64,000 bases of DNA from Kaistella carnis (GTDB taxonomy: Bacteria; Bacteroidota; Bacteroidia; Flavobacteriales; Weeksellaceae), in the NCBI RefSeq assembly GCF_003860585.1, contig NZ_CP034159.1, forward strand, positions 620,001-684,000. Direction: 5' to 3'. The first letter of the stretch is position 1. Each line of letters begins with the position of its first letter. Position numbers and translations under genes: made by a program. Of this stretch, positions 18,755-27,769 are shown in pieces. The notes under the pieces were generated by a model. That model saw only the letters and a program-made list of their open reading frames with translations. It was not told the DNA's origin and ran no database searches.

Positions 18755-21700
18755 TTACTGCGTCGCTTTGATGATCGCTGTCGTAATTTGATTTTCTTTT
18801 TCTTTTGCATAAGTGGAATCATAAGGATTCATGATGTCGAACAAATAGGTATAGAAAGGCGTAATTTGCTGTACATTTTCCGCTTCATTATAGGCTTTCT
18901 CTTTTCCCATGGTCTTCAAATCTTTAATAAAAGCATTAAATTTTTTATCAATAGGTTCCACAGATTTTACCAGATAATCATATCCTTTATCTTTTTGTCC
19001 AATTTTGGAGTAAGCATCACTTACTGCACCTACGACCAAGGAATATTCCATAGGTTTTGCACGCATCTGTCTTCCTGCAAAACGTTGCTCTTTTGGGGTA
19101 AGACTTAAATAATATTCATATTCAGTAAAGATGCCTTTCTTCAGTTCTTCTGCCAGTTTCAAGCCTTTCTGTTCCTGTCCGGCCACGATATATCCATAAA
19201 CCATGGAGCTTAATGAACGGGGATCATTATACTTCTGTACCGGAATTTCGCGGGAAGCTAAATCTAAAATTTCAACGGCCTTCTGTTTCTGCCCTGATAA
19301 TGATAATGCTTCTGCTGCACGACTCGCTGAACTTCTATAACTTACAATATTTTGAGTACACGTTTCATCAAAATGAACCTTTAGATCTTTGAAATTCCCC
19401 CATTTATAATTTTTAACAATATTATAAAGCGAGTTCGCATCTACTCTACCCATTTCACCGTCTTCGCGCTCTTTGGTTTCAATAGGAACCAAACGATAGC
19501 TAAAACCGTCGAATTGTAAATAATCGCTTAAATAGAATAAATTTTCGGGATCATAAACGCCTCCGGAAGAGAAATTGATCGGTCGTTTCCAGTCGAAATT
19601 TGCTAAGATATCTAACAGCAGCAAGTTGTTTTTGAACATGCTTGTGCTTTTATAATCAATGGTGATCTGGTCTACGGTATTTGCCAAATCTTTTGCTTCT
19701 ATGGTTCCTGCTTTTAACGCATTCTCTTTATTAACCGGTAAGACGAATTTTGAAACAGGTAAGAAATTAAATTTCTCATATTTTGCTTCCCCAAAAATCA
19801 TTTTCAAAATTTCATCTTTATTATCAGATTTCATTTTGATAAAGTTGACCGCTTCTTTCATGGTCATAGAATCCTGCGTCAGATATTTTCTGAATTCTGC
19901 AAAAGAAGTATCCGGTGCTCCCTGATCTTTCAGGTTCGCGAAGATATTTTCCCAGTCTTTTGTGCTCATCAAAAAGATTTGATCATTCGTCCCATCCCGA
20001 TAATCTTCATGTTTAAAAACGGAAGGTACCGGTTGTGAATTATAAGTACGTCTTTTAACTTGGTCTATGTTCCAAGGAGTTGAAAGCAGGGTGAAATTCA
20101 CCACTTTCACATCGTCGCGCAGACCCGAGGTTTCCTGCATTCCCCAAATTGGATAGGTGTCATTATCGCCGTATACAAAAAGAATATCATCTTTCGGTAA
20201 AGATTTCAGGGTGGAATACGCGTAATCGTAAGCAGCGTATCTTCCACTTCTGTCGTGGGTATTGTAATTCTGAAAGCCCATCATTAAAGATATTCCTAAA
20301 AGAATAACTCCGGCTACAATATTTAAAGAGTTCGATTTTACTTTTTCCTGCAGATACCAAAGCAATGCTCCGGCACCCAATCCGATCCAAATAGCGAAGG
20401 CATAGAATGAACCGACCATTGCGTAATCCCGCTCCCGAACTTCAAACGGCTTTACTCCCGTGTAGAAAACGATACCCACACTAGTAATTATAAATAAGGA
20501 TAAGATGGCGTAGAATCGTCCAAAATCTCTGTTCAGTTGAAAGAAGAATCCGATCAGTCCTAATAATAATGGCAAAAAGAAAAAGGCAACGGTACTTTCA
20601 TTCTTAAATTTTGCCGGCATCTTCGATTGATCGCCATATAAAGCATTATCAATAAACGATATTCCGGAGATCCAGTTTCCACGGTTGTTTTCCATGTTTC
20701 CTTCCAGATCGTTTTGTCTTCCGACGAAGTTCCACATTAAATATCTTACAAAGTAATATCCGTTTTGGAAGGTGAAAAAATAATCTAAATTCTGTGCCAG
20801 TGACGGTCTTTGAACATTGATTAAATTGTAGCCTTTAACCTGCAAATAATCGGCGGCCTTGATGGTGCCCTCTTCGTATTTCTTTCGTAAATCATCAAAT
20901 ATTTTGATGGCTTCGGGATTGTCTGCAACATCTGCATTGGCATAATTAAAGGTAAAATCCGGAGCTCCATACATAGAAATGTAATTTTCCATCACCCCTT
21001 TATCTTCATTAAACATTCTCGGCAGAATACTTACATGATCTTTATTGAAAACATAATTAAAACGCTCTCCTACTTTTCTGTAGGTTCCGGCGTTCTCATC
21101 TTTCTCATAAACATCGCCGGTTTTCTTAGTTTTAAAACTTCCATCTTCATTTTTTTGAATACCGTTCGCATCCAAATATGCGGTGTAGTTTTGTCCGTAA
21201 GAGGTTGGCCAGTCTCCGTACTGTTCACGATTATAATAATCCAGCATGCCAATCGCATTATCGGGATTATTTAAGTTCATAGGAGGATTTGCATTTGCAC
21301 GGATCGGAATAACCATCCAGCAAGAAAATCCGATCATCATATAAACAACAGACAAAACAGCCGTCTGGTAAATGTTCTTCGCACTTTTTCGGGCGTACTT
21401 CAAAGCGTAATAACAAAGTGCAATTAAAATAATAAATGCCACGATGGTTCCCGAATGGAATGGCAGACCTAAGCCATTTACTGCAAAAATTTCAAGTCTT
21501 CCGAAGAGGGTCATTATTAAAGGGAATATTCCTTTAAATACAATAGCCAAAATAACTAAGGTAATTACGTTTGCCCAAAGGAAGCTTTTCCAGGAAAATT
21601 CGTAATTTCTTGTATAATAAATAAAGCAAATAGCTGGGATTACTAACATACACATCATGTGTACTCCCACTGATAAACCTGCTACAAAGAATATAAGGAT

Positions 21701-22240
21701 AATCCATCTTTCGTTGTCCGGTGCATGGAATTCATTTTCCCACTTGGTGATCAACCACAGCAAAAGAGCAATGAACATGGAAGCCATTGAATATACTTCC
21801 CCTTCCACAGCAGAAAACCAGAACGTATCGGAGAAAGTAAAACAGAGCGCACCGATGACTCCTGCAAAAAGAATGGAAATCTCTTGATGTTTAGTTACTT
21901 CACTGAAATCTTTATGAAGCAATCTTCGGACAAGATGCGTGATGGTCCAAAAAAGAAACAGAATCGTAAACGCACTGAAAAGCGCCGACATGGCATTGAT
22001 TACCACAGAATAGTTTTCTCCGTTCCCAAAAGCGAAAACTGCAGCTACAGCGCCCACCAATTGAAATAGTGCTGCACCCGGAGCGTGCGTTACTTCCAGT
22101 TTTACTGCCGAAGAAATATATTCCCCACAATCCCAGAAGCTAAAGTTCGGTTCTATGGTTGATAAATAAGTAAAAAATGCAATAACGAAAACACCCCAAC
22201 CTAAAATGGTGTTCCACTGTTTAAAAGACCAATTTTTCAT
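18755..22240 (-). CDS. DUF2723 family protein (GT117, membrane glycosyltransferase-like)
   Basis: An 1161-residue membrane protein. The first 300 residues and the stretch from about 545 to 680 hold a dozen or so hydrophobic helices. The start, GVFVIAFFTYLSTIEPNFSFWDCGEYISSA, followed by THAPGAALFQLVGA, is the DUF2723 signature and resembles the first luminal loop of GT-C/protein-mannosyltransferases, with the acidic DCGE in the catalytic position. The soluble C-terminal part (about 690-1161) contains ILFVYGDNDTYPIWGMQE and TPR-like helices. Family members in Bacteroidota are classed as GT117 and are thought to transfer sugars from lipid carriers; the target here is unknown. Confidence 0.9.
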   Translation of the reverse strand: MKNWSFKQWNTILGWGVFVIAFFTYLSTIEPNFSFWDCGEYISSAVKLEVTHAPGAALFQLVGAVAAVFAFGNGENYSVVINAMSALFSAFTILFLFWTITHLVRRLLHKDFSEVTKHQEISILFAGVIGALCFTFSDTFWFSAVEGEVYSMASMFIALLLWLITKWENEFHAPDNERWIILIFFVAGLSVGVHMMCMLVIPAICFIYYTRNYEFSWKSFLWANVITLVILAIVFKGIFPLIMTLFGRLEIFAVNGLGLPFHSGTIVAFIILIALCYYALKYARKSAKNIYQTAVLSVVYMMIGFSCWMVIPIRANANPPMNLNNPDNAIGMLDYYNREQYGDWPTSYGQNYTAYLDANGIQKNEDGSFKTKKTGDVYEKDENAGTYRKVGERFNYVFNKDHVSILPRMFNEDKGVMENYISMYGAPDFTFNYANADVADNPEAIKIFDDLRKKYEEGTIKAADYLQVKGYNLINVQRPSLAQNLDYFFTFQNGYYFVRYLMWNFVGRQNDLEGNMENNRGNWISGISFIDNALYGDQSKMPAKFKNESTVAFFFLPLLLGLIGFFFQLNRDFGRFYAILSLFIITSVGIVFYTGVKPFEVRERDYAMVGSFYAFAIWIGLGAGALLWYLQEKVKSNSLNIVAGVILLGISLMMGFQNYNTHDRSGRYAAYDYAYSTLKSLPKDDILFVYGDNDTYPIWGMQETSGLRDDVKVVNFTLLSTPWNIDQVKRRTYNSQPVPSVFKHEDYRDGTNDQIFLMSTKDWENIFANLKDQGAPDTSFAEFRKYLTQDSMTMKEAVNFIKMKSDNKDEILKMIFGEAKYEKFNFLPVSKFVLPVNKENALKAGTIEAKDLANTVDQITIDYKSTSMFKNNLLLLDILANFDWKRPINFSSGGVYDPENLFYLSDYLQFDGFSYRLVPIETKEREDGEMGRVDANSLYNIVKNYKWGNFKDLKVHFDETCTQNIVSYRSSASRAAEALSLSGQKQKAVEILDLASREIPVQKYNDPRSLSSMVYGYIVAGQEQKGLKLAEELKKGIFTEYEYYLSLTPKEQRFAGRQMRAKPMEYSLVVGAVSDAYSKIGQKDKGYDYLVKSVEPIDKKFNAFIKDLKTMGKEKAYNEAENVQQITPFYTYLFDIMNPYDSTYAKEKENQITTAIIKATQ

Positions 22241-22401
22241 ATTAAAATTTCAATGTTGCGAAAATAAGGTTTTTAACTTATTATACCTTCTTTTTAACAA
22301 AATTTAAATAATTGGAACACTATTTGCCCGGTGCGAAATCTTACAAATCGACTGATCTTAAGTGTGTATCGTAAGTACTGAATCACAAAGTTCTTTATTA
22401 A

Positions 22402-22432
22402 TTGTTGAATTATTTATTTTTTAGTATTTTTG
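22402..22432 (+). promoter_or_regulatory. Promoter of the PLP-enzyme pair, TTG-N20-TATTTTTG
   Basis: A TTG at 22402-22404 (or 22405-22407) is followed 20 (17) bases later by TATTTTTG at 22425-22432. This fits the Bacteroidota primary sigma consensus TTG-N17-23-TAnnTTTG. The start codon at 22466 would then have a leader of about 28 bases. Confidence 0.7.
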
Positions 22433-22465
22433 CACACGGTTTTATAGAGAAAAAACGACGAAATA

Positions 22466-23503
22466 ATGACTAATGTTTACAATAATATTCTGGGTTTGAT
22501 AGGTAATACTCCTTTAGTTAAACTGAATAAGGTGACTAATGATATTCCGGCCACAGTTTATGCCAAGTTAGAATCTTATAATCCCGGCCATTCTACAAAG
22601 GACAGAATTGCAATGCACATCATAGAAGCAGCAGAAAGAAAGGGGCTTTTGAAACCCGGTTCTACTGTAGTAGAAACAACTTCCGGTAACACGGGATTTT
22701 CTATAGCGATGGTTTGCATCATCAAAGGCTACCGTTGTATTCTTGCCGTTAGCGATAAAACGAAGAAGGAAAAGATTGCTTATCTTAAGGCTTTGGGAGC
22801 TACGGTTTACATTTGTCCCGCCAATGTCCCGGCAGATGATCCAAGATCCTACTACGAAGTTGCGAAGAGAGTCGCTGCAGAGACGCCAAATTCCATCTAC
22901 ATCAATCAGTATTTTAATGAATTGAATATTGATGCACATTATCAAACCACCGGCCCGGAGATCTGGGAACAAACGGAAGGCAAGATCACGCATCTTTTTG
23001 CATGTACAGGAACTGGTGGTACTTTATCAGGATCAGCAAAATTTTTGAAAGAGAAAAATCCCAATATTAAAATTATCGGCGTTGATGCGTCAGGATCTAT
23101 TCTGAAAAGCTTTCATGAAACCGGTGAAATTCATAAAGAAGATATTCATCCTTATCAAATAGAAGGAATGGGTAAAAACCTTATTCCGGGTGCTTTACTT
23201 TTCGACAAAATTGACGAATTTGTAAGGGTTAATGATGAAATGTCTGCTTACCGCACAAGAGAAATTGCTTTAAAAGAAGCCATTATGGGTGGTTATACTT
23301 CCGGAGCGGTGACACAAGGACTTTTACAGTACGCAAATGCAAATCCTTTTTCTGAAGATGATTTGGTGGTTGTGATTTATCCGGATCACGGTTCAAGATA
23401 CATTACTAAAGTGTATAGTGATGAATGGATGGCAGCCCAGGGATTCGTGAATAATGGGGTTCACAACTACGATGAAGTTTTCAAAACAGAAGTCATAAAA
23501 TAA
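22466..23503 (+). CDS. PLP-dependent cysteine synthase/cystathionine beta-synthase family enzyme
   Basis: A 345-residue fold-type II PLP enzyme. The Schiff-base lysine is K45 in HSTKDR, the Asn loop is TSGNTG at 72-77, and the phosphate cradle is TGTGGT at 181-186. There is no CBS (Bateman) domain. Beta-replacement on serine, phosphoserine or acetylserine is expected. The next gene, 97 bases on, is an alpha-oxoamine synthase; the same pairing is reported for L-cysteate synthesis and its acylation in capnine biosynthesis of Bacteroidota. Cysteate synthase is therefore a good alternative to cysteine synthase, and the sequence alone does not decide it. Confidence 0.85.
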   Translation: MTNVYNNILGLIGNTPLVKLNKVTNDIPATVYAKLESYNPGHSTKDRIAMHIIEAAERKGLLKPGSTVVETTSGNTGFSIAMVCIIKGYRCILAVSDKTKKEKIAYLKALGATVYICPANVPADDPRSYYEVAKRVAAETPNSIYINQYFNELNIDAHYQTTGPEIWEQTEGKITHLFACTGTGGTLSGSAKFLKEKNPNIKIIGVDASGSILKSFHETGEIHKEDIHPYQIEGMGKNLIPGALLFDKIDEFVRVNDEMSAYRTREIALKEAIMGGYTSGAVTQGLLQYANANPFSEDDLVVVIYPDHGSRYITKVYSDEWMAAQGFVNNGVHNYDEVFKTEVIK

Positions 23504-23569
23504 ACCAATTTCAAAAATATATAAAAGCTTTTTGTTACTTGCAAAAAGTTTTTTTTAGCGAAATTTAAC

Positions 23570-23577
23570 TAACTTTG
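23570..23577 (+). promoter_or_regulatory. Candidate -7 promoter element TAACTTTG
   Basis: TAACTTTG matches TAnnTTTG and lies 23 bases before the ATG of the alpha-oxoamine synthase gene. No clear TTG is seen at the usual distance upstream, so this is a moderate call. It would allow the second PLP gene to be transcribed separately from the first. Confidence 0.45.
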
Positions 23578-23600
23578 AGTATTATAAATATAAAAAAATA

Positions 23601-24875
23601 ATGACAGATATTTTCCAACGTCTTAGAGAAAATCCAGGCCCTTTAGGCCAGTTTGCAGATTATGCAGAGGGGTATTTCGTTTTCCCGAAATTAGAAGGTC
23701 CCATTGGACCAAGAATGAAATTTCAAGGAAGAGAAGTTATTTTTTGGAGTGCAAATGATTACTTAGGACTATGTAATCACCCAGAAGTTCTAGAGGCCGA
23801 TGCAAAAGCTGCAGCGGAATATGGAATGTTCTACCCCATGGGTGCCCGTGCAATGTCTGGTGAAACAGAACAGCATCAGCAATTAGAAAGAGAATTAGCA
23901 GAATTCGTAAATAAAGAAGCCGCCTACCTTTTAAACTTCGGTTATCAGGGAATGGTTTCAACTATTGATGCATTGGTTGGCAGACATGATGTCATTGTTT
24001 ATGATTCAGACTCCCATGCTTGTATCGTTGATGGTGTGCGTCTTCATATGGGTAAAAGCTTTACGTATAGACATAATGATATTGCCAGCTTAGAGAAAAA
24101 TCTTGTAAGAGCGACGAAAGTGGCAGAAGAACAAGGTGGCGGTATTTTGGTTATTACCGAAGGAGTTTTCGGTATGCGTGGAATGCAGGGTAAAATTAAA
24201 GAGATTTGTGATTTAAAATCAAAATTTGACTTCAGATTACTCGTTGATGATGCTCACGGATTTGGTACTTTAGGGAAAACCGGTGCCGGTGCAGGAGAAG
24301 AGCAAGGTTGTCAGGATCAGATCGATGTTTACTTTTCTACCTTCGCAAAATCAATGGCAGGTTTCGGAGCGTTTATCGCTGCTGATAAAGATATCATTAG
24401 AATCTTGAAATATAATTTACGTTCACAGGTTTTTGCAAAATCTTTAACAATGCCAATGGTGATTGGAGGGTTGAAAAGATTAGATTTGTTGCGTTCACGT
24501 CCGGAGATCAAAGAAAAACTTTGGGAAAACGTTCGTAAATTACAAAATGGTCTTAAAGAAAGAGGTTTCAACTTAGGAGGATCAAACACTTGTGTAACTC
24601 CTGTGATGATGGAAGGTTCAACGGTAGAAGCTACCCTACTTTCCAGAGATTTAAGAGAGAACTTTGGGATTTTTACTTCAGTAGTAATTTACCCTGTAAT
24701 TCCAAAAGGAATGATTTTATTGAGATTAATTCCTACTGCTTCACACACCGATTCAGAAATTAATGAAACGCTTGCTGCTTTTGAAGCAATTCACGAAAAA
24801 TTAGTTTCAGGCTTTTACAAAGAGCAGGAGAAAAAATTGTTAGAGGAAAAACAACTTCAATTTAAAGAGTCATAA
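23601..24875 (+). CDS. Alpha-oxoamine synthase family enzyme (serine palmitoyltransferase / cysteate acyltransferase-like)
   Basis: A 424-residue fold-type I PLP enzyme. The PLP aspartate is in LLVDDAHGFGTLG (216-224), the PLP lysine is K250 in YFSTFAKSMAGFG, and the N terminus has IFWSANDYLGLCNHP. The family condenses an amino acid with an acyl-CoA or acyl-ACP with loss of CO2. In Bacteroidota this subgroup makes sphingolipid bases (serine palmitoyltransferase) or capnine-type sulfonolipids (cysteate acyltransferase); a glycine acetyltransferase or AONS role is less likely because no biotin or threonine genes are nearby. Position next to a cysteine-synthase-like enzyme favours the sulfonolipid reading. 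Confidence 0.85.
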   Translation: MTDIFQRLRENPGPLGQFADYAEGYFVFPKLEGPIGPRMKFQGREVIFWSANDYLGLCNHPEVLEADAKAAAEYGMFYPMGARAMSGETEQHQQLERELAEFVNKEAAYLLNFGYQGMVSTIDALVGRHDVIVYDSDSHACIVDGVRLHMGKSFTYRHNDIASLEKNLVRATKVAEEQGGGILVITEGVFGMRGMQGKIKEICDLKSKFDFRLLVDDAHGFGTLGKTGAGAGEEQGCQDQIDVYFSTFAKSMAGFGAFIAADKDIIRILKYNLRSQVFAKSLTMPMVIGGLKRLDLLRSRPEIKEKLWENVRKLQNGLKERGFNLGGSNTCVTPVMMEGSTVEATLLSRDLRENFGIFTSVVIYPVIPKGMILLRLIPTASHTDSEINETLAAFEAIHEKLVSGFYKEQEKKLLEEKQLQFKES

Positions 24876-24903
24876 AATTTTTCAAAATATATTTTTAATA
24901 TAG

Positions 24904-24931
24904 ACCGTTTGAAAAATTCAGACGGTTTTTT
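24904..24931 (+). terminator. Rho-independent terminator
   Basis: ACCGTTTGAA pairs with TTCAGACGGT (one wobble) and a T run follows. It ends the alpha-oxoamine synthase transcript before the GreA-like gene. Confidence 0.8.
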
Positions 24932-24952
24932 ATTTTACACCGATCAAATCAT

Positions 24953-25363
24953 ATGAGCCAAGTTATCATTACCAAACAGGATTTTAATAAAATTCACCGT
25001 TCAATTACCGATGCTAAAGCTAGGAACAGCATCAAGAAGGAAGAAGCTGAAAAGTTACTTGCTGAACTTAAATCTGCAAAAATTGTAGAACAGGATCAAA
25101 TTGATGGTGATGTTGTAACGATGAATTCAATTGTGAAAATTCACTTTCAAAATAACAAAACGACCATGGAATTCCAATTGGTTTATCCAGCTGATGCGAA
25201 TATTAAGGAGAAAAAAATCTCTATATTTTCCTCCGTTGCGTCGGCATTGATTGGTTATAAAGTTGGTGATGAAATTGATTGGTTGATTCCTTCCGGAATG
25301 ACAAAAATTGTAATTGATGAAATAATTTATCAGCCAGAAGCTGCCGGAGATTTTGATCTGTAA
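24953..25363 (+). CDS. GreA/GreB-Rnk family elongation-factor-like protein
   Basis: A 136-residue protein with a short helical N terminus (about 1-45) and a C-terminal FKBP-like domain: VVTMNSIVKIHF, MEFQLVYPADANIKEKKISIFSS, VASALIGYKVGDEIDWLIPSG. This is the C-terminal Gre domain seen in GreA, GreB and Rnk. The coiled coil is too short for a classical transcript-cleavage factor, so binding to RNA polymerase as an Rnk-like regulator is more likely. It is a single gene between two terminators. Confidence 0.85.
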   Translation: MSQVIITKQDFNKIHRSITDAKARNSIKKEEAEKLLAELKSAKIVEQDQIDGDVVTMNSIVKIHFQNNKTTMEFQLVYPADANIKEKKISIFSSVASALIGYKVGDEIDWLIPSGMTKIVIDEIIYQPEAAGDFDL

Positions 25364-25386
25364 ATTATATTAAAATAAAGAGCTAT

Positions 25387-25416
25387 AAAACCGTCAGAAT
25401 AATCTGGCGGTTTTTT
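25387..25416 (+). terminator. Rho-independent terminator
   Basis: AAAACCGTCAGA and TCTGGCGGTTTT pair around a four-base loop with a T run. It lies 24 bases after the GreA-like stop. Confidence 0.8.
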
Positions 25417-25455
25417 CAAAATAAAATCAATGGTCGTAATTCCAAAGATTTAAAA

Positions 25456-25463
25456 TAAATTTG
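25456..25463 (+). promoter_or_regulatory. Candidate -7 element TAAATTTG at start of radical SAM gene
   Basis: TAAATTTG matches the -7 consensus. Its last three bases are an in-frame TTG that could be mistaken for the start codon. Transcription from here would start after 25463, so translation should begin later, for example at TTG 25479. A -33 TTG is not clear. Confidence 0.45.
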
Positions 25464-25478
25464 CAAAAAGAAAATTCC

Positions 25479-27671
25479 TTGAAAGATCTGCTTCTCATCA
25501 CTCCGCCTTTTACCCAACTCAACACCCCTTATCCGGCTACGGCTTACATTAAAGGTTTTTTGAATACTAAAAATATTTCAAGTTATCAGATTGATTTGGG
25601 CATTGAAGTGATCTTGGAATTATTCTCAAAAAGTGGGATCGAAAAAGTCTTTGCAACAAATACTACTGAAATTACTTCTGAAAACTCAAAGCGAATTTTT
25701 GCTTTAAGAGAAGAATATATCAAGACCATCGATCAGGTTATTCTTTTTCTACAAAATCATAATCCGACCTTGGCCAGGCAAATCTGCAGCATGAATTTTT
25801 TGCCGGAAGCTTCCCGTTTCAATCAGCTTGATGATATGGAATTCGCTTTCGGAAATATGGGTTTACAGGACAAAGCGAAACATCTCGCAACCTTATATTT
25901 AGAAGACATTTCAGATTATATCGTTGAAAATATCGATGCTGATTTTGGGTTTAGCAGATATGCAGAACGCATTGGTCAAAGTGCCAATTCCTTTGATGAA
26001 TTGTATTCAAAATTAAATGCTCCTCAAACTTTTACGGACGAGTTTACTTTAAAATTGTTAAAGGAAGAATTAGATGCAGTGCAGCCCAAATTGGTTTGCT
26101 TTTCTGTGCCTTTTCCTGGCAATTTATATTCTGCTTTTCGATGTGCGCAATTTATTAAAGCTAATTATCCCGGACTTAAAATCGTGATGGGCGGCGGTTT
26201 TCCAAACACGGAATTAAGAGAATTAAAAGATGCGCGCGTCTTCGAATTTTTTGATTACATCACTTTAGATGACGGCGAATTGCCGATCGAATTGGTTTAT
26301 GAAAATGTCATTTCAGGAAAAGAGATTTCAGAAGGAGAATTTAAAAGAACTTTTATATTAGAAAATGAGGAAGTCAATTATAAAAACAATACTACGAAAT
26401 TAGATTATAAACAGGCTTTTATAGGAACGCCGGATTATACCGATTTACTTTTAGACCAATATATTTCCGTTATAGAAATTGCCAATCCGATGCACAGTTT
26501 ATGGAGCGATGGACGTTGGAATAAGCTTACCATGGCGCACGGTTGTTATTGGGGGAAATGCACGTTCTGTGATATTTCTTTAGATTACGTTAAACTTTAC
26601 GAACCTATTTCTGCTAAAATTTTAGTGGATCGAATGGAAGAATTGATCGCACAAACCGGAGAATCAGGTTTTCATTTTGTGGATGAAGCAGCGCCTCCAG
26701 CTTTGATGAGAGAAGTCGCCTTGGAAATTTTGCGTCGAAATCTTGTCGTTACTTGGTGGACGAATATTCGATTTGAAAAAAGCTTCAGCAGAGATTTATG
26801 TTTTTTATTAAAAACTTCAGGTTTGGTAGCAGTTTCAGGCGGATTAGAAGTTGCTAGTGATCGTTTATTGAAATTAATTGACAAAGGAGTTTCTGTAGAT
26901 CAGGTTGCAAAAGTTACCCGAAATTTCACCGAAGCTAGCGTGATGGTTCACTCCTATTTAATGTATGGATTCCCGACACAAACGGTTCAAGAAACAGTGG
27001 ATTCTTTAGAAATGGTGCGACAATTATTTGAAATGGGAATTGTACAAAGTGGTTTCTGGCATCAGTTTGCCATGACCGCACACTCGCCTATCGGAAATAA
27101 TCCTGAAGAGTTCGGTGTAAAACCGCTTAAAAAAGAAATCCTTTTTGCACATAACGATATCGACTTTACCGACGAAACCGGAATTGATCACAGTAAATTT
27201 AGTTTTGGTTTAAAAAAATCCTTATTCAATTTCATGCACGGAATTAATTTCGATCTACCCCTAAAAGACTGGTTCGATTTTAAAATTCCGAAAACAACCA
27301 TTCATCCGGATTATATTCACGACTGTCTTTTAGAAGAAGAAAATTTTGTTTTTAAAGGAAACTCAAAGCTAGTTTTTCTGGATAAAAATGCGAATGTAGA
27401 AAACTTCTTTAAAAAAACCAGAGCTGGCGCTTTTGAATATAGCCGATTGACGTTTCATCTTAAAACCAATATCGTAAAAATAGAATTGGAAAGAGATCAA
27501 GCAGATTGGCTGATGAAAATCTTTGCTGAAAACTCTACAGACAATCCTAAAAAAATTACCCTTCAACAACTCAAAACTCACTTTGAAGAACAGTTTGAAG
27601 ATTTTGAATTATTCTGGTTTTCAAAACCGATTCAGCAATTGAAAGAAAACGGTGTTATTTTGAGTTTGTAA
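25479..27671 (+). CDS. B12-binding-type radical SAM protein
   Basis: A 730-residue protein. The N terminus (LLLITPPFTQLNTPYPATAYIKGFL) and residues about 190-290 (PKLVCFSVPFPGNLYSAFRC, KIVMGGGFPNTELREL) look like the Rossmann cobalamin-binding half of B12-type radical SAM enzymes. The cluster cysteines are 356, 361 and 364 in HGCYWGKCTFCD, so spacing is CX4CX2C rather than CX3CX2C. FHFVDEAAPP and VSGGLEVASDRLLKLIDKGV (SAM-binding strands) follow. The reaction is unknown. The start is set at TTG 25479 because the upstream TTG (25461) is part of a promoter-like TAAATTTG. No partner gene is adjacent on the same strand apart from a membrane protein 98 bases away. Confidence 0.82.
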   Translation: MKDLLLITPPFTQLNTPYPATAYIKGFLNTKNISSYQIDLGIEVILELFSKSGIEKVFATNTTEITSENSKRIFALREEYIKTIDQVILFLQNHNPTLARQICSMNFLPEASRFNQLDDMEFAFGNMGLQDKAKHLATLYLEDISDYIVENIDADFGFSRYAERIGQSANSFDELYSKLNAPQTFTDEFTLKLLKEELDAVQPKLVCFSVPFPGNLYSAFRCAQFIKANYPGLKIVMGGGFPNTELRELKDARVFEFFDYITLDDGELPIELVYENVISGKEISEGEFKRTFILENEEVNYKNNTTKLDYKQAFIGTPDYTDLLLDQYISVIEIANPMHSLWSDGRWNKLTMAHGCYWGKCTFCDISLDYVKLYEPISAKILVDRMEELIAQTGESGFHFVDEAAPPALMREVALEILRRNLVVTWWTNIRFEKSFSRDLCFLLKTSGLVAVSGGLEVASDRLLKLIDKGVSVDQVAKVTRNFTEASVMVHSYLMYGFPTQTVQETVDSLEMVRQLFEMGIVQSGFWHQFAMTAHSPIGNNPEEFGVKPLKKEILFAHNDIDFTDETGIDHSKFSFGLKKSLFNFMHGINFDLPLKDWFDFKIPKTTIHPDYIHDCLLEEENFVFKGNSKLVFLDKNANVENFFKKTRAGAFEYSRLTFHLKTNIVKIELERDQADWLMKIFAENSTDNPKKITLQQLKTHFEEQFEDFELFWFSKPIQQLKENGVILSL

Positions 27672-27769
27672 TTTCTTTATACTTTCACGTTAGTTCTTCA
27701 CATATTGCTGATATTTTATTTTCACGAGAGAAATATTGGATTCAAAATTGATTAGTGAAATTCAAATAA

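Noticed and set aside
23601-24875. Biotin (AONS) or threonine (glycine acetyltransferase) role for the alpha-oxoamine synthase
   Set aside because: No biotin or threonine catabolism gene is nearby, and the neighbour is a cysteine-synthase-like enzyme.
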